A stretch of 64,000 nucleotides of DNA from positions 20,473-84,472 of the forward strand of contig PWZL01000057.1 in the NCBI GenBank assembly GCA_003567475.1. The letters run 5' to 3'. Under the pieces are notes generated by a model, which was not told where the DNA came from, made no database searches, and worked only from the letters and a program-made list of their open reading frames with translations. The translations under genes and the position numbers were made by a program. This stretch comes from Gammaproteobacteria bacterium. Lineage in GTDB: Bacteria > Pseudomonadota > Gammaproteobacteria > Steroidobacterales > PWYM01. This document shows, in pieces, positions 18,555 to 31,731 of the stretch; positions within the stretch are counted from its first letter, which is position 1, and each line of letters begins with the position of its first letter.

Positions 18555-20876
18555 ATGCTTCGCCTCGGCGCATGGATGCTGCTGGGCAACCTGTTCGTGC
18601 TGCAGTTGTCCGCGCTGCCGCCTGCCGGCTGGCTGTTGCTGGTGGCGGCCGGGGCGGCGCTGCTGTTCGCCTGGCGTTACCCAGGCCCTGCGGTGGCGCT
18701 GGCGATGGCGGCCTGGACCGGCTGGACGGCCAGCCAGGCGTTGGAGACACGCCTCGGCGAGGCCCTCTCCGGTCAAGATGTCACCGTCACTGGCCGGATC
18801 GCCGATTTTCCCCGTCAGGGACAGGCACGGAGCAGTTTCCTTTTCGAGGTGGATAAGGCTCCGGCGGGGGTGCCGCGACGGTTGCAGCTCTCCTGGTACG
18901 GCGTCCCCAGGGCGCTGGCACCGGGTGAGCGTCTCGCGCTGGAGGTGCGGCTGCGCCCGCCCCGCGGACTCGCCAACCCAGGCGGCAGCGACCAGGCGGG
19001 CCGGCTGTTTCGCGCCGGGACGGGCGCGACGGGCTATGTCCGGCGGGAACTCGCGCCGGGCCGACCGCCGGTGACGCGTGACCTGCTGGCACTGCGGGCC
19101 ACGCTGGCGGCGCGGCTGACCGAGGCCCTGGGCGAGGGTCGTGAGGTCGGGGTGCTGCTGGCAGTGGGCCTGGGCACGCGTCACCTGCTGGCGGCTGAGG
19201 ATCGGGAGATCCTGGCCCGGACCGGCACCAGCCATCTGATGGCCATCTCCGGGCTGCACGTCGGGCTGGTGGCTGCGCTGGGCCTGGTGATGTTCCGCGC
19301 GGGCTGGGCATGGCTGCCGGGCCGCTGCCGACGGGTGCCACCGCTGCTTGCCGGTGCCTGGCTGGGGCTCGGGCTGGCCGCGGTCTACGCCTTGCTCGCC
19401 GGGTTCGCCATCCCGACCCGCCGGGCCCTGCTGATGCTCGCCGTGGTGCTCGCCGGGCTGTGTCTGCGCCGACCGTTGCGCCCCGGGCGGGGGTTGATGC
19501 TGGCTGCCATGGGGGTGCTGGTCACCGATCCGCTGGCGAGCCTGGATGCGAGTTTCTGGCTGTCATTCCTCGCGGTGGGCGTGATCGCGCTCGTGTTTCA
19601 CGGGCGTATCGCCGACCCGGGAGGAGCGGGGGAGGCCGGCGCAGGCGTCGCGGGCGCGCTGGAGAGGGGCTGGCGCCTGGGCCAGGGGGTGCGCCTGTTT
19701 CTGCTGTTCCAGGCGTGGCTGGTCATCGGCATGGCGCCGGTCACCGGGCTGTGGTTCGGCCAGGTGCCGCTTCTCTCACCCGTGGCCAACGCGCTGCTGG
19801 TGCCGGTGTTCAGCCTGCTGGTGGTGCCGGGGACCCTGCTTGGACTGTTGATTCTGCCATTGGCGCCGAGCGTGGGGCGCGCGGTCCTCGGGGCACTCGT
19901 GGGCGTGCTGGAGCTCATGTGGCGCCTGCTCGCCGAGCTTGCGACCCTGCCTCTGGCGGTGGTTTCGCTGCCGGCGCTGCCGCCGGCCCTGTGGCTCGCG
20001 CTCGCGCTGGCCGCCTGGCTGGTCCTGATGCCGCGCGGCTGGCCGGGGCGCTGGCTGGCGCTGCCGCTGGTGCTGGCGATCGTCGTCTGGCGGCCATCGG
20101 CGCCGTCGCCGGGTGGGTTCCATGTCTGGCTGCTGGACGTCGGGCAGGGGCTCGCGGTGGTGGTGCAGACGACCGGCCACCTGCTGGTCTATGACACCGG
20201 GCCGGCCTCGCCGGAGGGGTTCGACGCCGGGCGGGCGGTGGTGCTGCCCGCGCTGCGACATCTGGGGCATCGCCGGATCGATGCGCTGGTGATCAGTCAC
20301 GGTGACAATGACCACGCCGGGGGGCTCGCGGCCGTGCGCGCAGGCCTGCCGGTGGGGCGGCTGCTCGTGGGCGGTGCGGACGCCGCCCGGCTGGGCGGTG
20401 AGGCCTGTCGGGTGGGTGAGCAGTGGCACTGGGACGGCGTGGTGTTCGAGATGCTGCATCCGGCCAGTGCCCGACTGCGGGGCAACGAGGGCTCCTGTGT
20501 CCTGAGCGTGCGCGGCAGTGGCGGCTCGCTGCTGCTGACCGGGGATATCGAATTCTGGGGGGAATCCAGCCTGCTGGCGGGGCCGGCTGCACTGGCGCAT
20601 GACATCGTCCAGGTGCCGCATCATGGCAGCCGGACCTCCTCCAGTCCCGGGTTCGTGCGGGCGACGGCGGCGGCCTATGCGCTGGTGAGCGTCGGCCACG
20701 CCAACCGCTGGGGACTGCCGCGGCCAGAGGTGGTGGCCCGCTGGGAAGCCGCCGGGGCCGAGCTGCTGAGCACCGCTCAGCTGGGCGCCGTGGAACTCCG
20801 GGTCTCGCCAGAGGGGGAGATCGAGGTGGGTATGGGCTGGCGGGAGCGGCGGCGACGCTTCTGGCATCTCGACTGA
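18555..20876 (+). CDS. comEC: DNA internalization competence protein ComEC/Rec2
   Basis: TSHLMAISGLHVGLVAALG, C-terminal MBL domain VWLLDVGQGLAVVVQT, VISHGDNDHAGGL, VPHHGSRTSSS. Confidence 0.95.
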   Translation: MLRLGAWMLLGNLFVLQLSALPPAGWLLLVAAGAALLFAWRYPGPAVALAMAAWTGWTASQALETRLGEALSGQDVTVTGRIADFPRQGQARSSFLFEVDKAPAGVPRRLQLSWYGVPRALAPGERLALEVRLRPPRGLANPGGSDQAGRLFRAGTGATGYVRRELAPGRPPVTRDLLALRATLAARLTEALGEGREVGVLLAVGLGTRHLLAAEDREILARTGTSHLMAISGLHVGLVAALGLVMFRAGWAWLPGRCRRVPPLLAGAWLGLGLAAVYALLAGFAIPTRRALLMLAVVLAGLCLRRPLRPGRGLMLAAMGVLVTDPLASLDASFWLSFLAVGVIALVFHGRIADPGGAGEAGAGVAGALERGWRLGQGVRLFLLFQAWLVIGMAPVTGLWFGQVPLLSPVANALLVPVFSLLVVPGTLLGLLILPLAPSVGRAVLGALVGVLELMWRLLAELATLPLAVVSLPALPPALWLALALAAWLVLMPRGWPGRWLALPLVLAIVVWRPSAPSPGGFHVWLLDVGQGLAVVVQTTGHLLVYDTGPASPEGFDAGRAVVLPALRHLGHRRIDALVISHGDNDHAGGLAAVRAGLPVGRLLVGGADAARLGGEACRVGEQWHWDGVVFEMLHPASARLRGNEGSCVLSVRGSGGSLLLTGDIEFWGESSLLAGPAALAHDIVQVPHHGSRTSSSPGFVRATAAAYALVSVGHANRWGLPRPEVVARWEAAGAELLSTAQLGAVELRVSPEGEIEVGMGWRERRRRFWHLD

Positions 20877-20955
20877 ACTGTGGCCTGTGTTCTGGCCTGC
20901 CCGCGGCCCAACGGCTATAGTCGGCGTTTGACTTAACCTCCCGTTACAGGACCTC

Positions 20956-21585
20956 ATGTTAGAGATCGTCCGTGCCGGCGGCTGGCTCATGCTGCCGATC
21001 ATCCTCTGCTCCATCGGTGCTGCCGCGATCATCCTCGAGCGTCTGTGGACGCTCAAGCAGGATCGTGTCGTGCCGCGCAACCTCACCGCCGAGGTCTGGC
21101 AGCTGGTGAAGTCCAACCAGCTCACCCAGGAACATATCCAGCGGATTCAGCAGGAATCGCCCCTGGGCCAGATCCTTGCGGTCGGGCTGGTGAACCGGGA
21201 TCGCGAGCGGGCGGAGCTCAAGGAAAGCATCGAGGACACGGGCCGGCATGTGGTCCATGAGCTCGAGCGCTATCTCAATCCGCTGGGCACCATCGCCGCG
21301 ATCACGCCGCTGCTGGGTCTGCTGGGTACGGTGATCGGCATGGTCAAGGTCTTTGCCGCGATCACCACCCATGGCGTTGGCAATCCCGGCGTGCTCGCCG
21401 GCGGGATCTCCGAGGCCCTGATCACCACGGCGGCCGGCCTGTCGGTCGCGATTCCGGCGCTGATGGGCTATCGCTATCTGCGTGGGCGGGTCGATGGGCT
21501 GGTCGTCGAAATGGAGAAAGAGGCGATGAAGCTGGTCGAGGCGCTGCAATACCGCAAGAGTTCGGGGGTCGCGGTCGATTCATGA
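20956..21585 (+). CDS. exbB: ExbB/TolQ/MotA proton channel family protein
   Basis: ITPLLGLLGTVIGMVKVFAAI...GISEALITTAAGLSVAIPALMGYRYL; followed by exbD. Confidence 0.9.
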   Translation: MLEIVRAGGWLMLPIILCSIGAAAIILERLWTLKQDRVVPRNLTAEVWQLVKSNQLTQEHIQRIQQESPLGQILAVGLVNRDRERAELKESIEDTGRHVVHELERYLNPLGTIAAITPLLGLLGTVIGMVKVFAAITTHGVGNPGVLAGGISEALITTAAGLSVAIPALMGYRYLRGRVDGLVVEMEKEAMKLVEALQYRKSSGVAVDS

Positions 21586-22007
21586 AGCTGCAGACCCGCA
21601 CGCGCGAAGAGCCTGACATCAATCTCACGTCCCTGATCGATGTGGTGCTGCTGTTGCTGGTGTTCTTCATGGTGTCGACCAGCTTTGTCCGCGAATCCGA
21701 GATCCGCCTGAATCTTCCCGAAGCCACCGAGAGCCCGCCGGCGCCGGCCGAGCAGCGCGTCATCGAGATCACCGTCACCGCCGCCGGAACCTACCTGGTC
21801 GACGGACGCAGCCTGGTGTCCAGCAACGCAGCCACGCTGCGCCGGGCGATTCTGGCCGTGAGCGAGGGCCGCGATTCCCTGCCGGTGATCATTCGGGCCG
21901 ATGCCGAGGCCAGACACCAGGCCGTGGTCACCGCCATGGATGTCGCCGGGCGGCTGGGCCATAGCGACATCAGCATCGCCACAGTCAGCAATCCCGATGC
22001 GCGCTAG
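21582..22007 (+). CDS. exbD: ExbD/TolR family biopolymer transport protein
   Basis: EEPDINLTSLIDVVLLLLVFFMVSTSF. Confidence 0.92.
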   Translation: MKLQTRTREEPDINLTSLIDVVLLLLVFFMVSTSFVRESEIRLNLPEATESPPAPAEQRVIEITVTAAGTYLVDGRSLVSSNAATLRRAILAVSEGRDSLPVIIRADAEARHQAVVTAMDVAGRLGHSDISIATVSNPDAR

Positions 22008-22016
22008 GCCTGGTCA

Positions 22017-23768
22017 ATGAGTCGGTTCGGCGTCGATCAGGAGGTGCTGCGGGTCTACGGGCGCCTGTTGACCTATGCGCGGCCGCATCTGCGGGTGCTG
22101 GTGTTCGCGATGATCGCCATGATCCTCTACGCGGCGACGGATTCGGGCTTTGCCCTGCTGATGCAGCCCTTGTTGCGTTCGCTGGAGGCAGGGGAGGCGG
22201 CGAGTTCGCTGCTGATGCCCCTGCTGGTACTGGGTTTGTTCGTGAGCCGCGCGCTCGCCGGATTCGCCTCCAACTTCACCCTGGGCTGGGTCGGTCGGCA
22301 GGTGATCCGGCAGATGCGTGGTGAGGTGTTCGCCCACATGGCGCGACTGCCCACACGCTACTTCGACCGCACCTCCTCGGGCATGCTGCTGTCCAAGCTG
22401 ACCTACAATATCGAGCAGGTGGCCGAGTCGACCAGTAATGTCCTCACCATCCTGATCCGCGACACGCTCACCATCCTCGGGCTGATCGCGGTGATGATCT
22501 ACCTGAGCCCCACGCTGTCGCTGTTCATCGCGGTGGTCGGACCGCTGATCGCCATCCTCATCCGTCATCTCAGCAAGCTCTTTCGGCGCTACAGCGGTCG
22601 TATCCAGAGTTCCATGGGGGACGTGACGCGGGTCGCCGAGCAGGCCATCTCGGGGCACCGGGTGATCAAGGTATTCAATGGCCAGGACTTCGAGGCCGCG
22701 CAGTTCGGCGGCGTCAATGAGCACAATCGCCGCCAGCACATGAAGCTGATCACGGCGAAGTCGCTTGGCGATTCGGCCACGCAGTTCCTGGCGGCGCTGG
22801 GGGTGGCGGGCGTGGTGTATGTCGCGACCATCCAGAGTGCCATCGATGCCATCGACCCGGCGCGTTTTGTGGCGTTTCTGTCGGCGATGCTGTTGCTGAT
22901 GGCACCGCTCAAGCGCCTGACCAACGTCAACGTCGCCCTGCAACGGGGCATCGCCGCCGGCGAGACCATCTTCGCGCTGCTCGACGAGCCGCCGGAGCCG
23001 GACCGCGGCACGCTGGCGCCCGCGCGGGTCCGCGGGGAGATCGAGTTCCGACACGTCGCCTTTACGTACGACTCCGCCAAGGGCGCGGTGCTCGCTGACA
23101 TCGACCTGACGGTGCCGGCCGGCCAGACCCTGGCGATTGTCGGTCGCTCCGGGAGTGGCAAGTCCACTCTGGTGAGCCTGCTGCCGCGCTTCTATGACAT
23201 CGACGAGGGCCAGGTGCTGCTTGATGGTCATGACATCCGTGACTATCGCCTCGCCGATCTGCGTCGCCAGATTGCCCTGGTCAGCCAGGATGTCACCCTG
23301 TTCAACGACAGCATCGCTCGCAACATCGCCTATGGGCTCGGCGACGAGGTCTCGCGCGAGGAGATCGAGCGGGCCGCGCGCGTGGCACACGTCAGCGAAT
23401 TCCTGCCCAGCTTGCCGGAAGGCCTGGAGACGCTCGTTGGCGACCGCGGGGTGCTGCTCTCCGGGGGACAGCGCCAGCGCATTGCCATTGCCCGTGCCGT
23501 GCTCAAAGACGCGCCGATCCTGATTCTCGATGAGGCGACCTCGGCGCTGGATACCGAGTCGGAGCGCCACATCCAGCAGGCGCTGGAGGCCTTGATGCGT
23601 GACCGCACCACGCTGGTCATCGCCCACCGGCTCTCCACTGTGGAGAAGGCTCACCGGATTATCGTGATGGACAGCGGGCGGATCATCGAGAGTGGCAGTC
23701 ACGCGGAGCTGCTGGCGCGCGACGGACACTATGCCATGCTTCACCGTATGCAGTTCGCCGAGAGCTGA
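22017..23768 (+). CDS. msbA: Lipid A export ABC transporter/permease MsbA
   Basis: ABC exporter with GRSGSGKSTLVSLLPRFY, LLSGGQRQRIAIARA, upstream of lpxK and kdsB. Confidence 0.95.
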   Translation: MSRFGVDQEVLRVYGRLLTYARPHLRVLVFAMIAMILYAATDSGFALLMQPLLRSLEAGEAASSLLMPLLVLGLFVSRALAGFASNFTLGWVGRQVIRQMRGEVFAHMARLPTRYFDRTSSGMLLSKLTYNIEQVAESTSNVLTILIRDTLTILGLIAVMIYLSPTLSLFIAVVGPLIAILIRHLSKLFRRYSGRIQSSMGDVTRVAEQAISGHRVIKVFNGQDFEAAQFGGVNEHNRRQHMKLITAKSLGDSATQFLAALGVAGVVYVATIQSAIDAIDPARFVAFLSAMLLLMAPLKRLTNVNVALQRGIAAGETIFALLDEPPEPDRGTLAPARVRGEIEFRHVAFTYDSAKGAVLADIDLTVPAGQTLAIVGRSGSGKSTLVSLLPRFYDIDEGQVLLDGHDIRDYRLADLRRQIALVSQDVTLFNDSIARNIAYGLGDEVSREEIERAARVAHVSEFLPSLPEGLETLVGDRGVLLSGGQRQRIAIARAVLKDAPILILDEATSALDTESERHIQQALEALMRDRTTLVIAHRLSTVEKAHRIIVMDSGRIIESGSHAELLARDGHYAMLHRMQFAES

Positions 23769-23773
23769 CCTGC

Positions 23774-24799
23774 GTGCCCGGCTGGGTCGAACGGCTCTGG
23801 TACGGCGCCTCGCGCTGGCGCTGGCTGCTCTGGCCGCTGTCGCTGGTGTTTCTCGCGGGCGTGGTCAGTCGCCGCGCGGCCTACCGCTTGGGCCTGTTCC
23901 GCGTGCAGCGGGTGCCCCTGCCGGTCGTGGTGGTGGGTAACCTGACGGTGGGCGGCAGCGGCAAGACGCCGCTGGTGCTCTGGCTGCTGGCTGCCCTTGC
24001 GGCCCGCGGCATCCGTGCGGGCGTGGTCAGTCGCGGTTACGGTGGCCGGCCTCAGCTGCAGCCGCGCCTGGTCGATCCGGCGGATCGCGCTGCGGACGTC
24101 GGCGATGAGCCGCTGCTGATCGCGCGGCGCAGCGGCGCGCCGGTGGTCGTGTGTCGGGCCCGCGCCGCGGCGGTGCGCCGGCTCGCCGAGGAGGGGGTGG
24201 TGCTGGCGATCAGCGACGACGGCTTGCAGCATTATGCGATGCCGCGGGCTGTGGAGCTCGCCGTCGTCGACGGCGAGCGTGGACTGGGCAATGGGCTGTG
24301 CCTGCCCGCGGGGCCCTTGCGCGAGCCCCCGCCGCGCCTGGGCGAAGTCGATGCGGTGGTGGTGAACGGCGGCCGGACGCTGCCCCCGGGCCTGCCGCTC
24401 GCGCGCACGCTGCGGATGCGGCTGGTGCCAGGCGCCTTGCAGCCGCTTGGCGGCGGCACCCCGCGGGCGCTCGACACCCTCGAGGGCGTGACCGTGCATG
24501 CGGTCGCCGGGATCGGCCATCCCCAACGGTTTTTTCGCCTGCTCGCCGACCTCGGGGCGCGGGTGATCGCCCATCCGCTGCCCGATCACGCGCCCCTGCG
24601 GCGCGAGGATGTCGAATTTCCCGATGCGCATCCGGTGATCATGACCGAGAAGGATGCCGTGCGCTGCGAGGGTTGGACCGGGTCCGGGGTGTGGTGGTTG
24701 CCGGTCGAGGCAGACATCGCCGAGATGCAAGCGGACGCCTTGCTGGAACGGCTGTTGCTCGGTACCGGGCTGGCACGGGAGGTGAACAGTGGCCGATGA
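23774..24799 (+). CDS. lpxK: Tetraacyldisaccharide 4'-kinase
   Basis: VPLPVVVVGNLTVGGSGKTPLVLWL, GVVSRGYGG, DDGLQH; GTG start. Confidence 0.95.
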   Translation: MPGWVERLWYGASRWRWLLWPLSLVFLAGVVSRRAAYRLGLFRVQRVPLPVVVVGNLTVGGSGKTPLVLWLLAALAARGIRAGVVSRGYGGRPQLQPRLVDPADRAADVGDEPLLIARRSGAPVVVCRARAAAVRRLAEEGVVLAISDDGLQHYAMPRAVELAVVDGERGLGNGLCLPAGPLREPPPRLGEVDAVVVNGGRTLPPGLPLARTLRMRLVPGALQPLGGGTPRALDTLEGVTVHAVAGIGHPQRFFRLLADLGARVIAHPLPDHAPLRREDVEFPDAHPVIMTEKDAVRCEGWTGSGVWWLPVEADIAEMQADALLERLLLGTGLAREVNSGR

Positions 24800-25598
24800 G
24801 AGGGACAGCACCCGGGCGCCGGGTTTTCATGTGGTCATCCCGGCGCGTCACGCCTCCCAGCGGCTGCCGGGCAAACCTCTGCGGGACATTGCCGGGAGGC
24901 CCATGGTGATCCATGTCTGGATGCGTGCGCAGGCGGCTGGTGCCGATGAGGTGTGGATCGCCACCGACGATGAGCGCATCGCCGCCGTTGCCCGGCAGGC
25001 CGGGGCCGAGGTCATGCTCACCGATCCGGGGCACGCCTCCGGCACCGACCGGGTGGCCGAGGTGGCGGGCCGCCGAGGGTGGGATCCTGGCAGCGTGGTG
25101 GTCAACGTTCAGGGTGATGAGCCACTGATTCCGCCGGCCAACATCCGCCAGGTCGCGGAGCTCTGCAGCAGCGCACCAGGGATCGCCATCGCCACGCTCG
25201 GGGTCCCCCTGGACAGCGCCGAGGCGCTTACCGACCCCAACGCCGTCAAGCTGGTGACCGCGGCCGATGGTCGGGCGCTGTATTTCAGTCGTGCGCCGAT
25301 TCCCTTCGTGCGTGATGCGGGGGGCGCAGACGGGGCGAGCGGGCGGCTGCACCGACGGCATGTCGGGCTGTATGCCTATCGGGTGGCTGCGCTTCGCCAA
25401 CTGGCGGCGGCTGCGCCCTGCGCGATGGAACAGGCCGAGAAGCTCGAGCAGCTGCGGGCGCTGTGGCTTGGCATGCGCATCCAGGTGGCCGATGCGGCGG
25501 AGCTCCCGCCCGCGGGGGTCGACACCCTTGAGGATCTCGAGCGCGTGCGGATCGTCGCTCAAGCCGCGGCGGCGCGCGCCGATACAGGCGGGGATTAA
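24789..25598 (+). CDS. kdsB: 3-deoxy-manno-octulosonate cytidylyltransferase
   Basis: FHVVIPARHASQRLPGKPLRDIAGRPMVIHV, NVQGDEPLIPP. Confidence 0.95.
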   Translation: MADERDSTRAPGFHVVIPARHASQRLPGKPLRDIAGRPMVIHVWMRAQAAGADEVWIATDDERIAAVARQAGAEVMLTDPGHASGTDRVAEVAGRRGWDPGSVVVNVQGDEPLIPPANIRQVAELCSSAPGIAIATLGVPLDSAEALTDPNAVKLVTAADGRALYFSRAPIPFVRDAGGADGASGRLHRRHVGLYAYRVAALRQLAAAAPCAMEQAEKLEQLRALWLGMRIQVADAAELPPAGVDTLEDLERVRIVAQAAAARADTGGD

Positions 25599-25643
25599 GG
25601 GCGTCGCCATGCAGGATGCGCGGCGCGCCGGAAGGAGCGCTGC

Positions 25644-28153
25644 TTGTCCGAGACCACTACCACGCTTTTCGATGGGATGCCGTCCGGCGGCTATCCCGTT
25701 GGCGATCAGTCGCTCGGGACCATGACCAGTGTCATCCCCGATCTGCTGTTGCTGCTGGATGGGGATGGACAGGTCCTCGCCTGTCATGGCGGCGATGAGG
25801 CCCGGCTGATCCAGCCGGCGGACGCGATTCCGGGCCGGCGGCTGGAAGACATCCTTTCCCCGGAGCTTGCGCTGCGGACGCGACAGGCCATTGCCGACGC
25901 GCGGGCCGGGGTTCGCGTTGTCCGGTTCGTCCATGAACTGGCCCAACCGGCCCGGCGATGGTTCGAGGCCCGGGTGCGGAGCATGGCTTCGGGCGCCAGC
26001 CTGGTGATGTTCCGGGATATCACGGCCTTGCGCCGGCTGATCGCGGCAGGACACCGCTCGGAGCGCCGTTATCGCGCGCTCTACCATCGTTCCCGTGATG
26101 CCGTGATGATGATGAACCGCGACGGCCTCTACGACTGTAATCCAGCCGCCCTGGCGCTGTTCGGCATCTCGTCGAAAGCAGCGCTGAAGGCGCTGCATCC
26201 CTCTGACCTCTCGCCGGCGTTTCAGCCCGACGGCCGATGTTCGCGCGCGGCGGCGCAGGGGTATCTCGACCAGGCATTCGCCGGCGGCGATGCGCGCTTC
26301 GAATGGTTACACCTGCGCTGGGACACGGGCTTGCCGGTGTATTGCGAAGTGCAGCTCAGCGCACTCGAGATCGAAGGGGAAACACTGGTCCAGGGTGTGG
26401 TGCGCGACATCAGCGCACAGGTGCGTGATCGCCAGCGCCTGCACTCGATCTACCAGACGGTTGCCGAGGGGATCGTGCTGATGAACGCCGACGGGGGGAT
26501 CGTCGAGGCCAACCCGGCGGCGGAGCGCATCCTGGGGCTCAGCCGGGACCAGATCCTCGGGCGGACACCACGTGACCCGCGGTGGCGAGCGATCCGCGAG
26601 GATGGCAGTGATTTTCCCGGGGACCAGCACCCGGCAAGCCTCACGTTGCAAACTGGCGAGCCTGTCCGCGGGCTGGTGCATGGTGTGCATCTGCCGGGTG
26701 GATCACTGCGCTGGATATCGGTCAGTACTGCGCCGCTGCATGGTGAGGATGGGGCGGTGGCCGGAGTCGTCGCCAGCATGGCGGACGTCACCGAATTGCG
26801 TCGCGAGTCAGAAGCGCGGGCGGCGCAGCAGGAGGCGCTGCGTGAGGCTGCCCGACGAGCCGAAGCCGCCAATCGGGCGAAAAGCGATTTCCTGGCCAAC
26901 ATGTCTCACGAAATCCGCACGCCGATGGCCGCGATTCTGGGTTACGCCGAGCTGTTGGCTGAGCGGCTGCCGGTGACGACGCCTGTCGAGGCTGACAGCC
27001 CGGCGCAGATGCTGCACGCGATCCGCAGCAACGCCGAGCACCTGCTCGATGTCATCAACGACGTCCTCGATGTATCCAAGATCGAGGCCGGTCAGATGGA
27101 GGTGGAGCAGATCGAGGTCTCGCCCGTCGAGGTGGTGACCCAGGTGCTCGAAATGATGCGTCCGCGCGCGCGCGCCAGGGGGCTCTCGTTGTCCTGTGAG
27201 ATGGCCACTCCGATCCCGGAGACGATTCTCAGCGATCCACTGCGCCTGCGCCAGATTCTAGTGAATCTGGTGGGCAACGCGATCAAGTTCACGGCCGCCG
27301 GCGCGGTCTGTGTGCGTCTGGGCTGTGACGTGTCGGCGGACCGGTTACAGGTGGTCGTTCTCGATACAGGGATCGGCATGAGCGCCGAACAGCGGGCGCG
27401 GATCGCGCGATTTGAGGCGTTTTCGCAGGCCGACAGCACCATGAGTCGGCGTTACGGTGGCACCGGCCTTGGCCTTCGGATCTCCAGCACGCTGGCCACG
27501 CTGCTCGGAGGGAGTATCGCCGTCGATTCGACACCGGGCGAGGGGAGCACATTCACGCTGACCCTCACCACCGGTCCGCTGGTCGGGGTGCCACTGGTGG
27601 AGACGATCGACTGGCTAGAGACGACCACGTTGGCACTGCCACGTCGGCAGTCGAGCGGGCGGCCGTCGATGGATGCAGGCGAGGTCGCTGCCGGCGCAGC
27701 CGCAGAGAGCCGTCCACTTGAGGGCGTCGGGATACTGCTGGCTGAGGATGGTGTCGACAATCAGCGTCTCCTATCCCACCACTTGCGCCGTGCAGGGGCC
27801 CGAGTGATGCTGGTGGAGAATGGCGCGCGCGCGGTGGCATGGATCGAGCGCGGGCACCCCGCAGTGGATCTGGTGCTCATGGATATGCAGATGCCGGAAA
27901 TGGACGGCTATGCTGCCACCCAGGCGCTGCGTGGGCGTGGGTGTCGGCTGCCGATCATCGCGCTCACCGCGCACGCGCTGGCCGGTGATCGCGAGAAGTG
28001 TCTGGCCGCTGGATGCGATGACTATCTGAGCAAGCCGGTCGACCGGCGCAGCCTGGTGGATGCCTGTGGGCGCCAGCTGGCCAGGTATCGGTCGGCGATG
28101 GGGCGGGCCTCATCGAGTCGACTTGGCGAGATGCGATCCGGGGAGGAGCTCCG

Positions 28154-28157
<4 letters not shown>
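25644..28157 (+). CDS. Multi-PAS hybrid sensor histidine kinase with REC, no HPt
   Basis: TTG start preceded by AAGGAG; SHEIRTPMAAILGYAELL, NLVGNAIKFT, GGTGLGLRIS, LMDMQMPEMDGYA. Confidence 0.92.
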
Positions 28158-30484
<2,327 letters not shown>

Positions 30485-30487
<3 letters not shown>

Positions 30488-30511
30488 AGTCTCTATCGGT
30501 GGCGCCGATAC
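30485..30511 (+). promoter_or_regulatory. Sigma28 (FliA) promoter
   Basis: TAAAGTCT-N11-GCCGATAC against consensus TAAAGTTT-N11-GCCGATAA; the TAA is also the kinase stop codon. Confidence 0.75.
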
Positions 30512-30557
30512 AGCATCAGCGCGGTCGCGCAGTGAAGTCACGAGGGTTGGAACCACA

Positions 30558-30752
30558 ATGAACCTGCTGATCGTTAGTGTCGTGGTCATGCTCGCGATCG
30601 AGGCCGATATCGATGAGCCCGAATCGAGCGAGCTGTTCCAAGCCTATCCGGGCATTCTGGCGGATCAAAACGTCATCCCGCCCGAATTGTGGCCCGACTT
30701 CGAGGAGCTCGAAGAGGAACTGAAAGGCACACCGGCGTCTGTCCCTGCCTGA
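30558..30752 (+). pseudogene. motA: motA remnant (internally deleted, in frame)
   Basis: MNLLIVSVVVMLA|IEADIDEPESSELFQAYPGILAD|QNVIPPELWPDFEELEEELKGTPASVPA; the second block matches the MotA mid region (xEADIxxPxxSELFxxYPxxLAD) and the third the MotA C-terminus (xRPSFxELEExxKG). Channel TM regions are missing. Confidence 0.7.
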
Positions 30753-30763
30753 CGGGCAGCAAA

Positions 30764-30859
30764 ATGTCGAATACCCAGCCGATCGTCATCAAGCGGATCT
30801 TCAAGGTCGACGGCCATCACGGCGGCGCGTGGCCTGGTCGAGGTGGAGTGAACCGATGA
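30764..30859 (+). pseudogene. motB: motB remnant (N-terminal residues only)
   Basis: MSNTQPIVIKRIFKVDGHHGGAWPGRGGVNR*; matches the MotB N-terminus (PIVIKRxKK..GHHGGAWKVAYADFVTAMMAFF) then ends before the TM/plug. Not in the ORF track because it is too short. Confidence 0.7.
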
Positions 30860-31731
30860 GTACAGTGCCGCCCCGTCTCTCTGATGCGCGCGCCGCGGCA
30901 TCCCTGCCTGGCATCAGCGTCGCGGTCATCGAGCTGCTTCGCAGCATCGGCGCTGCGGAGGCTACGGCCACCGAGATCAGCGACGCGCTCAGCCGAGACC
31001 TGACGCTGACCGCGCGGGTGCTGAAGGTGGTGAATTCGGCCTACTACGGGCAGTCCCGAACCATCGCCTCGGTCGAGCGCGCGGTCGTTGTTCTCGGTTT
31101 TCCCGCGGTACGCAGCATCGCCATGGCTGCCGGCTGTTTCCGGCTGCGGCGCATGGGTGGTTCGGTCGGTGGCGTCACTCCGGAGGCGCTGCTCAGCCAT
31201 GGGCTCGCGGTCGCGCTGGCCAGTCGCCACCTCGCGCGAACTCGCCAGGGACTGTGCCGGGAAGAGGCCTTCATGGCGGGGCTGCTGCATGATTTCGGCC
31301 TGCTGCTGGAAATGCATGGCTCGCCTGCCGACTTCGCCACGCTCGCGGCCGACATGCCGATCGGAGAGGCGGCGACGCCGTCGAGCTGGCTGGCGATGGA
31401 GACGGCACTTTTCGGTGCTGCTCACGGGGAGAGAGCTGCAGGGGTGTTCGCGGAGTGGCAGTTGCCAGAACGTATCGTCGGCGCCATCGCCTGCCATCAT
31501 GCGCCGTTGACGGCCGAGGATCCGCTGCGTGAACTCGCCGCCGTGGTCGCCCTGGCGGACAGCCTGGCCGCGGATGCCGAGCTGGGTTTCGCGGGTGCCT
31601 CGGAGCCTGTGACGCCGGATGATGCGGTACTGGAGTACCTGGCCTTCGACTGGTCAGAACGGACCGACTTGCAAGACAGTGTCCGCAATGAAATGGGCAG
31701 CCTGCAGGGGATTCTGGCTGATGGCGCCTGA
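30856..31731 (+). CDS. HDOD domain protein
   Basis: LPGISVAVIELLRSI...VLKVVNSAYYGQ..TIASVERAVVVLGF, EEAFMAGLLHDFGLLLE; start ATG 30856 overlaps the motB-remnant stop. Confidence 0.88.
   Translation: MSTVPPRLSDARAAASLPGISVAVIELLRSIGAAEATATEISDALSRDLTLTARVLKVVNSAYYGQSRTIASVERAVVVLGFPAVRSIAMAAGCFRLRRMGGSVGGVTPEALLSHGLAVALASRHLARTRQGLCREEAFMAGLLHDFGLLLEMHGSPADFATLAADMPIGEAATPSSWLAMETALFGAAHGERAAGVFAEWQLPERIVGAIACHHAPLTAEDPLRELAAVVALADSLAADAELGFAGASEPVTPDDAVLEYLAFDWSERTDLQDSVRNEMGSLQGILADGA

Noticed and set aside
19776-21125. 449-aa minus-strand ORF
   Set aside because: Antisense to comEC and exbB; no family motifs.
22014-23744. 576-aa minus-strand ORF
   Set aside because: Fully antisense to msbA; His/Gln/Arg-rich composition typical of shadow frames.
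30558-30752. Novel small acidic membrane peptide under FliA control
   Set aside because: First impression only; the two MotA-like blocks and the following MotB N-terminus make a degraded motA the better reading.
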